64,000 bases of DNA from Mesostigma viride (lineage: Eukaryota > Streptophyta > Mesostigmatophyceae > Mesostigmatales > Mesostigmataceae): NCBI GenBank assembly GCA_009746045.1, contig RPFO01000085.1, positions 1 through 64,000 on the forward strand, read 5' to 3'. Both the position numbers and the translations under genes were made by a program. Under the pieces are notes generated by a model. That model was not told the DNA's origin, ran no database searches, and was given only the letters and a program-made list of their open reading frames with translations. Shown here in pieces: positions 10,081 to 20,621 of the stretch. The first letter of the stretch is position 1. Every line of letters begins with the position of its first letter.

Positions 10081-10840
10081 CATGATGACACCATGGGAGC
10101 CTGAATCCTCATCATTTTTTTAATGAGACATCCATGTACATACGTAGGCCAGCCATGATGACACCATGGGAGCCTGAATCCTCATCATTTTTTTTCTTTG
10201 ACATCCATGTACGTAGGCCAGCCATGATGACACCATGGGAGCCTGAATCCTCCTCATTAATTACATAAATGCCAACCATGTAGGTAGACAAGCCATGATG
10301 ACCCCATGGGAGCCTGAATCCTCATCATTAATTACATAAATGCCATCCATGTACGTAGACGGGCCATGATGACACCATGGGAGCCTGAATCCTCATCATT
10401 AATTACATAAATGCCATTCATGTACGTAGACGGGCCATGATGACACCATGGGAGCCTGAATCCTCATCATTAAAAAATTTCTTTGACATCCATGTACGTA
10501 GGCCAGCCATGATGACACCATGGGAGCCTGAATCCTCATCATTAATTACATACATGCCATCCATGTACGTAGACGGGCCATGATGACACCATGGGAGCCT
10601 GAATCCTCATCATTTACTATTCCTTGACATCCATGTACGTAGGCCAGCCATGGAGACACCATGGGAGCCTGAATCCTCCTCGTTAATTACATAAATGCCA
10701 ACCATGTACGTAGACAAGCCATGATGACACCATGGGAGCCTGAATCCTCATCATTTACTATTCCTTGACATCCATGTACGTAGACGGGCCATGATGACAC
10801 CATGGGAGCCTGAATCCTCATCATTAATTACATGGATGGC
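10081..10840 (-). repeat. 71-bp satellite, left inner block
   Basis: About 10.7 copies in the same orientation as 7215-8010, from which it was separated by the half-LINE insertion. It ends at about 10840, where the orientation switches to forward: the sequence reads into and out of the unit across a short CATGGATGGCATTTATG linker. This marks the centre of the giant inverted repeat. Confidence 0.95.
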
Positions 10841-13800
10841 ATTTATGTATTTAATGATGAGGATTCAGGCTCCCATGGTGTCATCATGGCTTAATTACCT
10901 ACATGGTTGGCATTTATGTAACCTGAATCCTCTCATTAAAAAAATGAAGAGGATTCAGGCTCCATTGGTGTCATCATGGCTGGCCTACGTACATGGATGT
11001 CAAGGAATAGTAAATGATGAGGATTCAGGCTCCCATGGTGTCATCATGGCTTGTCTACGTACATGGTTGGCATTTATGTAATTAATGAGGAGGATTCAGG
11101 CTCCCATGGTGTCTCCATGGCTGGCCTACGTACATGGATGGCATTTATGTAATTAATGAGGAGGATTTAGGCTCCCATGGTGTCATCATCGCCCGTCTAC
11201 GTACATGGATGGCATTTATGTAATTAATGATGAGGATTCAGGCTCCCATGGTGTCATCATGGCCCGTCTACGTACATGGATGTCAAGGAATAGTAAATGA
11301 TGAGGATTCAGGCTCCCATGGTGTCTCCATGGCCCGTCTACGTACATGAATGGCAAGTATGTAATTAATGATGAGGATTCAGGCTCCCATGGTGTCATCA
11401 TGGCCTGTCTACGTACATGGATGGCATGTATGTAATTAATGATGAGGATTCAGGCTCCCATGGTGTCTCCATGGCTGGCCTACGTACATGGATGGCATTT
11501 ATGTAATTAATGAGGAGGATTTAGGCTCCCATGGTGTCATCAATGCCCGTCTACGTACATGGTTGGCATTTATGTAATTAATGATGAGGATTCAGGCTCC
11601 CATGGTGTCATCATGGCCCGTCTACGTACATGGATGTCAAGGAATAGTAAATGATGAGGATTCAGGCTCCCATGGTGTCATCATGGCTTGTCTACGTACA
11701 TGGTTGGCATTTATGTAATTAACGAGGAGGATTCAGGCTCCCATGGTGTCTCCATGGCTGGCCTACGTACATGGATGTCAAGGAATAGTAAATGATGAGG
11801 ATTCAGGCTCCCATGGTGTCATCATGGCCCGTGTACGTACATGGATGTCAAGGAATAGTAAATGATGAGGATTCAGGCTCCCATGGTGTCATCATGGCCC
11901 GTCTACGTACATGGATGTCAAAGAAAAAAAATGATGAGGATTCAGGCTCCCATGGTGTCATCATGGCTGGCCTACGTACATGGATGTTTCATAAAAAAAA
12001 TGATGAGGATTCAGGCTCCCATGGTGTCATCATGGCCCGTCTACGTACATGGTTGGCATTTATGTAATTAATGATGAGGATTCAGGCTCCCATGGTGTCA
12101 TCATGGCCCGTCTACGTACATGGATGTCAAGGAATAGTAAATGATGAGGATTCAGGCTCCCATGGTGTCATCATGGCTTGTCTACGTACATGGTTGGCAT
12201 TTATGTAATTAACGAGGAGAAATCAGGCTCCCATGGTGTCTCCATGGCTGGCCTACGTACATGGATGTCAAGGAATAGTAAATGATGAGGATTCAGGCTC
12301 CCATGGTGTCATCATGGCTGGCCTACGTACATGGATGGCATGTATGTAATTAATGATGAGGATTCAGGCTCCCATGGTGTCATCATGGCCCGTCTACGTA
12401 CATGGATGTCAAAGAAAAAAAATGATGAGGATTCAGGCTCCCATGGTGTCATCATGGCCCGTGTACGTACATGGATGGCATGTATGTAATTAATGATGAG
12501 GATTCAGGCTCCCATGGTGTCATCATGTCATGTCTACGTACATGAATGGCATTTATGTAATTAATGATGAGGATTCAGGCTCCCATGGTGTCATCATTGC
12601 CCGTGTACGTACATGGATGGCATTTTGTATATAATAATGAGGATTCAGGCTCCCATGGTGTCATCATGGCCCGTCTACGTACATGGATGGCATTTATGTA
12701 ATTAATGATGAGGATTCAGGCTCCCATGGGGTCATCATGGCTTGTCTACGTACATGGTTGGCATTTATGTAATTAATGAGGAGGATTCAGGCTCCCATGT
12801 TGTCTCCATGGCTGGCCTACGTACATGGATGTCAAGAATAGTAAATGATGAGAATTCAGGCTCCCATGGTGTCATCATGGCCCGTCTACGTACATGAATG
12901 GCATTTATGTAATTAATGATGAGGATTCAGGCTCCCATGGTGTCATCATGGCCCGTCTACGTACATGGATGGCATTTATGTAATTAATGATGAGGATTCA
13001 GGCTCCCATGGGTCATCATGGCTTGTCTACGTACATGGTTAACATTTCTGTAATTAATGAGGAGGATTCAGGCTCCCATGGTGTCTCCATGGCTGGCCTA
13101 CGTACATGGATGTCAAGGAATAGTAAATGATGAGGATTCAGGCTCCCATGGTGTCATCATGGCCTGTCTACGTACATGGATGGCATGTATGTAATTAATG
13201 ATGAGGATTCAGGCCTGTGGTGTCATCATGGCTTGTCTACGTACATGGTTGGCATTTATGTAATTAATGAGGAGGATTCAGGCTCCCATGGTGTCATCAT
13301 TGCCCGTGTATGTACATGGTTGGCATTTATGTAATTAATGATGAGGATTCAGGCTCCCATGGTGTCTCCATGGCTGGCCTACGTACATGAATGGCATTTA
13401 TGTAATTAATGATGAGGATTCAGGCTCCCATGGTGTCATCATGGCCCGTCTACGTACATGGATGGCATTTATGTAATTAATGATGAGGATTCAGGCTCCC
13501 ATGGGGTCATCATGGCTTGTCTACCTACATGGTTGGCATTTATGTAATTAATGAGGAGGATTCAGGCTCCCATGGTGTCTCCATGGCTGGCCTACGTACA
13601 TGGATGTCAAGGAATAGTAAATGATGAGGATTCAGGCTCCCATGGTGTCATCATGGCCCGTCTACGTACATGGATGGCATTTATGTAATTATTGATGAGG
13701 ATTCAGGCTCCCATGGTGTCATCATGGCCCGTGTACGTACATGGATGGCATTTATGTAATTAATGATGAGGATTCAGGCTCCCATGGTGTCATCATGGCC

Positions 13801-16800
13801 CGTGTACGTACATGAATGGCATTCATGTAATTAATGATGAGGATTCAGGCTCCCATGGTGTCATCATGGCCCGTCTACGTACATGGATGTCAAAGAAAAA
13901 AAATTGATGAGGATTCAGGCTCCCATGGTGTCATCATGGCTGGCCTACGTACATGGATGTCTCATTAAAAATGATGAGGATTCAGGCTCCCATGGTGTCA
14001 TCATGGCTTGTCTACGTACATGGTTGGCATTTATGTAATTAATGATGAGGATTCAGGCTCCCATGGTGTCATCATGGCCCGTCTACGTACATGGATGGCA
14101 TTTATGTAATTAATGATGAGGATTCAGGCTCCCATGGGTCATCATGGCTTGTCTACCTACATGGTTGGCATTTATGTAATTAATGAGGAGGATTCAGGCT
14201 CCCATGGTGTCTCCATGGCTGGCCTACGTACATGGATGTCAAGGAATAGTAAATGATGAGGATTCAGGCTCCCATGGTGTCATCATGGCCCGTCTACGTA
14301 CATGGATGGCATTTATGTAATTATGATGAGGATTCAGGCTCCCATGGTGTCATCATGGCCCGTGTACGTACATGGATGGCATTTATGTAATTAATGATGA
14401 GGATTCAGGCTCCCATGGTGTCATCATGGCCCGTGTACGTACATGAATGGCATTATGTAATTAATGATGAGGATTCAGGCTCCCATGGTGTCATCATGGC
14501 TGGCCTACGTACATGGATGTCTCATAAAAAAAATGATGAGGATTCAGGCTCCCATGGTGTCATCATGGCTTGTCTACGTACATGGTTGGCATTTATGTGA
14601 ATCCTCTCATTAATGAGAGGATTCAGGCTCCCATGGTGTCATCATGGCTGGCCTACGTACATGGATGTCAAGGAATAGTAAATGATGAGGATTCAGGCTC
14701 CCATGGTGTCATCATGGCTTGTCTACGTACATGGATGGCATGTATGTAATTAATGATGAGGATTCAGGCTCCATGGTGTCATCATGGCTGGCCTCGTACG
14801 TACATGGATGTCAAGAAAAAATGATGAGGATTCAGGCTCCCATGGTGTCATCATGGCGTCTACGTACATGGTTGGCATTTATGTAATTATGATGAGGATT
14901 CAGGCTCCCATGGGTCATCATGCTGCCTGTACGTACATGGATGCAATGTAATTAATGATGAGGATTCAGGCTCCCATGGTGTCATCATGGCCCGTGTACG
15001 TACATGGATGGCATTTATGTAATTAATGATGAGGATTCAGGCTCCATCATGGTGTCATCATGGCCGTCTACGTACATGGATGTCAAGAATAGTAAATGAT
15101 GAGGATTCAGGCTCCCATGGTGTCATCATGGCCCTGTACGTACATGGATGCATGTAAAATGATGAGGATTCAGGCTCCCATGGTGTCATCATGCCCGTGT
15201 ACGTACATGGATGGCATTTTGTATATAATGATGAGGATTCAGGCTCCCATGGTGTCATCATGGCCCGTGTACGTACATGGATGGCATTTATGTAATTAAT
15301 GATGAGGATTCAGGCTCCCATGGTGTCATCATGGCCCTGTACGTACATGATGGCATTTAGTAAAATGATGAGGATTCAGGCTCCCATGGTGTCATCATGG
15401 CCCGTCTACGTACATGGATGTCAAGGAATAGTAAATGATGAGGATTCAGGCTCCCATGGTGTCATCATGGCCGTCTACGTACATGGATGGCATTATGTAA
15501 TTAATGATGAGGATTCAGGCTCCCATGGTGTCATCATGGCCCTCTACGTACATGGATGGCAAAAAATGATGAGGATTCAGGCTCCCATGGTGTCATCATG
15601 GCGTCTACGTACATGGTTGGCATTTATGTAATGAAATAAAAAAATGATGAGGATTCAGGCTCCCATGGTGTCATCATGGCCCGTCTACGTACATGGATGT
15701 CAATGAATAGTAAATGATGAGGATTCAGGCTCCCATGGTGTCATCATGGCTGGTCTACGTACATGGATGGCATTATGTAATTAATGATGAGGATTCAGGC
15801 TCCCATGGTGTCATCATGGCTGGCCTACGTATGTACATGGATGTCAAAGAAAAAAAATGATGAGGATTCAGGCTCCCATGGTGTCATCATGGCCCGTGTA
15901 TGTACATGGTTGGCATTTATGTAATTAATGATGAGGATTCAGGCTCCCATGGTGTCATCATGGCTGTATGTACATGGTTGGCATTTATGTATGTAATTAA
16001 TGATGAGGATTCAGGCTCCATGGTGTCATCATGGCTGGCCTACGTATGTACATGGATGTCAAAGAAAAAAAATGATGAGGATTCAGGCTCCCATGGTGTC
16101 ATCATGGCCCGTCTACGTACATGGATGTCAAGGAATAGTAAATGATGAGGATTCAGGCTCCCATGGTGTCAGATGTCATGGCCTGTCTACGTACATGGAT
16201 GGCATGTATGTAATTAATGATGAGGATTCAGGCTCCATTGGTGTCATCATGGCTGGCCTACGTATGTACATGGATGTCAAAGAAAAAAAAATGATGAGGA
16301 TTCAGGCTCCCATGGTGTCATCATGGCCCGTCTACGTACATGGATGTCAAGGAATAGTAAATGATGAGGATTCAGGCTCCCATGGTGTCATCATGGCCTG
16401 TCTACGTACATGGATGGCATGTATGTATTTAATGATGAGGATTCAGGCTCCCATGGTGTCATCATGGCTGGCCTACGTACATGGATGTCTCAGAAAAAAA
16501 ATGATGAGGATTCAGGCTCCCATGGTGTCATCATGGCTGGCCTACGTACATGGATGTCAAAGAAAAAAAAATGATCAGGATTCAGGCTCCCGTGGTGTCA
16601 TTATGGCCCGTCTACGTGTTGTTGGCATGTATGAAATTAATGATGAGGATTCAGGCTCCCACAGTGTCATCATGGCTGGCCTACGTACATGGTTGGCATT
16701 TATGTAATTAATGATGAGGATTCAGGCTCCCATGGTGTCATCATTGCCCGTGTATGTACATGGTTGGCATTTATGTAATTAATGATGAGGATTCAGGCTC

Positions 16801-16900
16801 CATTGGTGTCATCATGGCCCGTCTACGTACATGGGTGGCATTTATGTATTTAATGATGAGGATTCAGGCTCCCATGGGGTCATCATGGCTTGTCTACGTA
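10841..16900 (+). repeat. 71-bp satellite, right block (about 85 copies)
   Basis: Forward-oriented tandem array. The core (GATGAGGATTCAGGCTCCC, ATGGTGTCATCATGG, then CTACGTACATGG) is nearly invariant, while the linker falls into a few classes: ATGGCATTTATGTAATTA, ATGTCAAGGAATAGTAA, ATGTCAAAGA plus an A-tract, and ATGTCTCATA plus an A-tract. The CCATGGTGTC/GATGACACCATGG symmetry gives each unit a local palindrome. A few units near 10910-10960 and 14590-14625 are rearranged. Frames encoding MMRIQAPMVSSW-like peptides are translations of the unit. Confidence 0.96.
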
Positions 16901-17174
16901 CATGGAGTCATATTGATTCATGGAACAATGAGATACCATTCTTAATTGAAAATTGTTCTTGATACTTTCACATGCATGCCCGGAATCGTGAATTTGTGCG
17001 GGTTTCCATGATGACAATCCTCATTGAATTCTTGAGCACACAATATTGAGCAATTTAGGGGCACTTCGGCAATGTTGACCATTTTCATTCATGATAAAAT
17101 TAACATTTAATGCAATAAATACATATTCCACTCATTTTAATAAACCATGCAAAAACTTTACAAGCACGCTCAAG

Positions 17175-17690
17175 CTAGGGGTGGGCTGGCATGCACGCGT
17201 GGGTGTGGGGGTGGGCTGGCATGCATGCGTGGGTGTGGGGGGGGCTAGCCTGCATGCGTGGGTGTGTGGGGGGGCTGGCATGCATGCGTGGGTGTGTGTG
17301 GGGGGCTAGCATGCATGCGTAAGTGTGGGGGGGGCTGGCATGCATGCGTGGGTGTGTATGGGGGCTGGCATGCATGCGTGGGTGTGTGTGGGGGGCTAGC
17401 ATGCATGCGTGGGTGTGTGGGGGGGCTGTCATGCATGCGTGGGTGTGGGGGGGGCTGGCATGAATGCGTGGGTGTGGGGGGGGCTAGCATGCATGCGTGG
17501 GTGTGGGGGTGGGCTAGCATGCATGCGTGGGTGTGAGTGTGGGCTAGCATGCATGCGTGGGTGTGGGGGGGGCTAGCATGCATGCGTGGGTGTGGGGGCC
17601 GGGGCCGGGGCTAGCATGCATGCGTGGGTGTGGGGGTGGGCTAGCATGCATGCGTGGGTGTGGGGGGGGGCTAGCACGCCCCACCCCTCC
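17175..17690. repeat. 30-bp GCATGC minisatellite, right arm
   Basis: About 17 copies, inverted relative to 6176-6952. The first and last units match those of the left arm while internal copy number differs, consistent with array length change after arm duplication. Confidence 0.95.
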
Positions 17691-17886
17691 ATCGGCACAG
17701 CCAGCCTTGTGAGTCTACCCTTAACAACAAGGCTGGTAGGACGACACGCCTGAGCAGCATATGTCATGCCTATCTCAGGCTAATAATGTGTGATTTTGTG
17801 CCAACAACCAAGTTGTTCCACCCAACAACACATTATAAACCCTCTTCCAAAATGCCCAACAAGCCGGACACGTGGAGGACCACACA

Positions 17887-17912
17887 CGCAGTATATAAAG
17901 AGAAAATAAGCT
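17887..17912 (+). promoter_or_regulatory. TATA-like box in the right arm
   Basis: GCAGTATATAAAGAGAAAA on the plus strand, mirror copy of the left-arm box. It lies upstream of the frameshifted reading frames at 18319-18772. Confidence 0.35.
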
Positions 17913-18318
17913 GACTTTTTATCCAGCCAACCTGTGGCTAGCTGCTCTGGTTAGCATGACAAATGCTAACATTTACTCAGTGGGAAAGGTGAAGAGACCA
18001 TTGGAACAGCCTACCTGACGCATGTGCCACCAAAGCATTGTGTCCCGCAAAATGCACACTGCCTCCTTTCTAACAAGCACGAGCCGCTCTCTTTAGGAGA
18101 CAGGTGCCAGCTCGTCAGTGTCTGGGGAAAATGATGCCGCTGCTTAGGAAGACCGCGTGAATTTCCTCGAACACAACTGTCTATAAAGCAAAAGAAATTT
18201 CAGAGAAGCATGGAAATAAAAGCATTACACCTTCCCGACAGGTTGCGGGCCACGCGCTGCAGAAAGCCAGCCACGTCACAGACGATTAACTAGCTAAAAG
18301 ACACCCAGGAATCCAGCG

Positions 18319-18772
18319 ATGCAGCGCCAGGACCCGCAACTTTCTGGCTGCATCTGGCCGGAAAGAAGGCAAAAAGCTTACGCTCAACGAGGTAAGAAAG
18401 CAGGAAAACGCAAGCTTAAGACGTTTAACACAAGAACGTACCATAACGGGCATTTATTCGTGCCCAGGCGCACAAGAAAGTCCACCCTTTCATGGAGTGG
18501 TTGGGCAGTACGCATCGCGCAGGGCTAATGTTATCTTACCGCAAAATGACGGGAAAGGTAAAGATAGCAGCGGGAATTTTTACGGCTTTAGAAACATCAT
18601 TAAACTAGCTTTCCTTACGACCATCAAAACTGGCAACAATCGACAATCAACCCGGCAGGCATCCAATATACTTTATTCATCCCGACAGAAATTCAGGCCG
18701 GACCCCCCCTGCCGATGGCAAAGAAAAAAAGCCCGCGACATTATAGATCGCAACCATCCCGCCATAAATTAG
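18319..18772 (+). pseudogene. Broken right-arm copy of the 132-aa reading frame
   Basis: Two overlapping frames (18319-18528 and 18497-18772) together correspond to the left-arm ORF. NVILPQNDGKGK and SSGNFYGFRNIIKL are kept, but the frame shifts before and after them, so the product is not continuous. It is either decay or evidence that the left ORF is not a real gene. Confidence 0.4.
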
Positions 18773-18892
18773 AATCAGTAACTAATTTTCTCCAACAATC
18801 GAGCATTTCTGCTTTCCGCGTGCCAGATTTGTCACGTTTCGTCTAAAGGCAGTCGCCATGGCCCCTACCGCAAGGGGTGCGCGCACCATGCC

Positions 18893-19983
18893 GACATAGC
18901 TTTTGGGCCTCAATTTGCACCGAAATTTGGTCCGTACCGTCCAGCTCAGTCGGATTATGTATGTGGATCGGCCGTGTTGGTTGCATACGCAGGTATATTA
19001 ATTCTTGCATTCGCCCCGGACCTTCCCCAGGACAGGTCAGGATATAACAATAATTCTTGCATTCGCCCCCGCCCTTTCCTATGGCCTGGTCAGGTTTGGG
19101 CGCGACGCCACTAGCGCGGCGCCCGCGACAGAGTGGCCAGGCTCGAGCACGTTTTCTGGATCCCAAGCACCGGATTGGACACTGTCCGAGGACTGGACAG
19201 GAATTGGCTGACCAATCGGATGCTTGCTCGTCGTCTCCAAAAACATATATAAAGAGCCAAATCGCGCGAACTACGCAAGGATCCTTTAAGCAGCGTTACT
19301 CTGCCGAAATGTCAACCTAGGCCGGTCAAGTGACGCCGAGGTGTTCACCGATAGTTCAGGTCAGCCACAGCGCGCCTTCGAATGTAGGCACGGTCGCATT
19401 TTTTTTTAGGAAATGTAGAATTGTTGTCGACCAGCTACCAACGCCCGACCGGACCCATACAACGGAAACATCAAGGCGATGTGATGTAGGTGTGTCTGAT
19501 ATGTCATTAATACACAGAGCATCGTGAATATAATATATAATATAAATTATATAATATACTATAATTAATATATAATTTTAATTTTATGTTAATTTTAATG
19601 TTATTTCATATAACATAATATAGCATAATATAATATAATATAATATTATATAAAGTAGTATATAAAAAATTAAAATGTAAAAGAAAAATATCTACCTTAT
19701 TGGGGTTTAATGTTCCTTTCCAGTTCAGCATAAGTACACTCTTGAGTGTGTGCAATGTTTGGTTATACGCCATTGTCTTAAAATAGCAACCAATGTAAAC
19801 CTCCGTCCTAACCACATTTGGATACAATAAAGACATTGATGCCTGACACATAGCATTCATTGCTTGAAATACCATGCATATTTTGTGTCAATGTTCTGCA
19901 GACCACAGCTTCAAGTGGGCATACTTCGCTTTCCTCAATATAATGGCGACATGGCATTTGGTGAAAGTGGTGAGTGCCATGAA
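18893..19983. other. No gene seen; includes an AT-only stretch
   Basis: No supportable gene. ATTCTTGCATTCGCCCC occurs twice about 58 bp apart (about 18991 and 19050). The part from about 19526 to 19690 is almost pure A/T with nested TATAATATA palindromes. I see no recognisable organelle or RNA gene in it. Confidence 0.6.
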
Positions 19984-20536
19984 GTTGCGCCGGCCGTCGT
20001 TATCCATGACGAACTGAATGGGTTTCGTGCAAATCAAGTTTTTTGTTTTGGTGTTCCAGTTGCGCCGGCCGGCGTTTCCAATGGTATCTTGCGCGCACTT
20101 GCAAAAGCTTGCACGCTTATCAACATTTTGTGTTGGTAAACATTTTATCACCTCTGGGATTTCCGCCTTCACTACCTGAGTTGCTTCTTTGTGGTTTTCA
20201 AATGCAACCGAGTTACGCCGGCCGTCGTTACTCATGACAAATTGTAGGGGTTTTGTGCAAATCACTTTTGTATGGTTTATGTACATGCATCCAGTTGCGC
20301 CGGCCGGCGTTTCCAATGGTATCTTGCAGTTGCGCAATCAGGCCCCATTACCAAAAGTGTGTTTGTACATCTTTTTTACACCTGAAGGATTTCTGCCTGC
20401 ATATCCTGAGTTGCTTCTTAATGGTTTTTAATTGCGCCCGAGTTACGCCGGCCGTCGTTATTAATGACAAACTGTATGTGTTTCATAAAATCACTTTTGT
20501 ATGGTTTACATGTATCCAGTTGCGCCGGCCGGCGTT
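19984..20536 (+). repeat. Array of palindromic GTTGCGCCGGCCGGCGTT motifs
   Basis: Six copies of an 18-bp motif, alternating between GTTRCGCCGGCCGTCGTT (19984, 20212, 20452) and GTTGCGCCGGCCGGCGTT (20059, 20294, 20519). They belong to about 2.5 diverged direct repeats of roughly 230 bp that also share GAGTTGCTTCTT and CACTTTTGTATGGTTT. The core CGCCGGCCGGCG is a perfect palindrome. The array lies directly upstream of the transposase gene, and related motifs occur in both introns of that gene. Possible roles are transposase-binding subterminal repeats or repeated intron-like units. Confidence 0.75.
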
Positions 20537-20621
20537 ATTAATGACGCTTGTCGTTCTTGTTTGATGCCCATCGTTTTCGTCGTGTCTTTAATGGTGATTA
20601 TTTATCATTACTCATCCTCAG

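Larger units (their letters stand above)
4968..18892. mobile_element. Giant inverted-repeat element with satellite core
   Basis: From the GGTGCGCGCACC palindrome at about 4971 inward, the sequence matches the reverse complement of the sequence ending at about 18889. Order inward on each side: about 1.2 kb of unique arm, a 30-bp GCATGC-rich minisatellite, about 0.25 kb of unique sequence, then a 71-bp satellite. The satellite reads as reverse complement up to about 10840 and forward after it, so the axis of symmetry lies there. The left side carries an inserted LINE-like element (8011-10080); the right side has a longer satellite. The arms differ by scattered substitutions and small indels, so they are not recent copies. 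The class is unknown: it could be a very large non-autonomous DNA element or an inverted duplication fixed around a satellite. Confidence 0.8.
16886..18892 (+). repeat. Right arm of the giant inverted repeat
   Basis: Reverse complement of the left arm 4968-7230, with scattered substitutions. It contains the linker (16905-17170), a shortened minisatellite (17175-17690), a TATA-like box (17889-17910) and broken versions of the left-arm reading frame. The outer tip is CGCAAGGGGTGCGCGCACC at about 18871-18889. Confidence 0.9.

Noticed and set aside
10081-16900. CRISPR-like array (constant core, variable linker)
   Set aside because: Linkers fall into a few recurring classes rather than unique spacers, the core is far too long, and the setting is eukaryotic.
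10791-16945. Many MMRIQAPMVSSW-type peptides in the satellite
   Set aside because: The 70-71 bp period is not a multiple of three, so frames cycle; no unit-to-unit codon conservation is expected from a gene.
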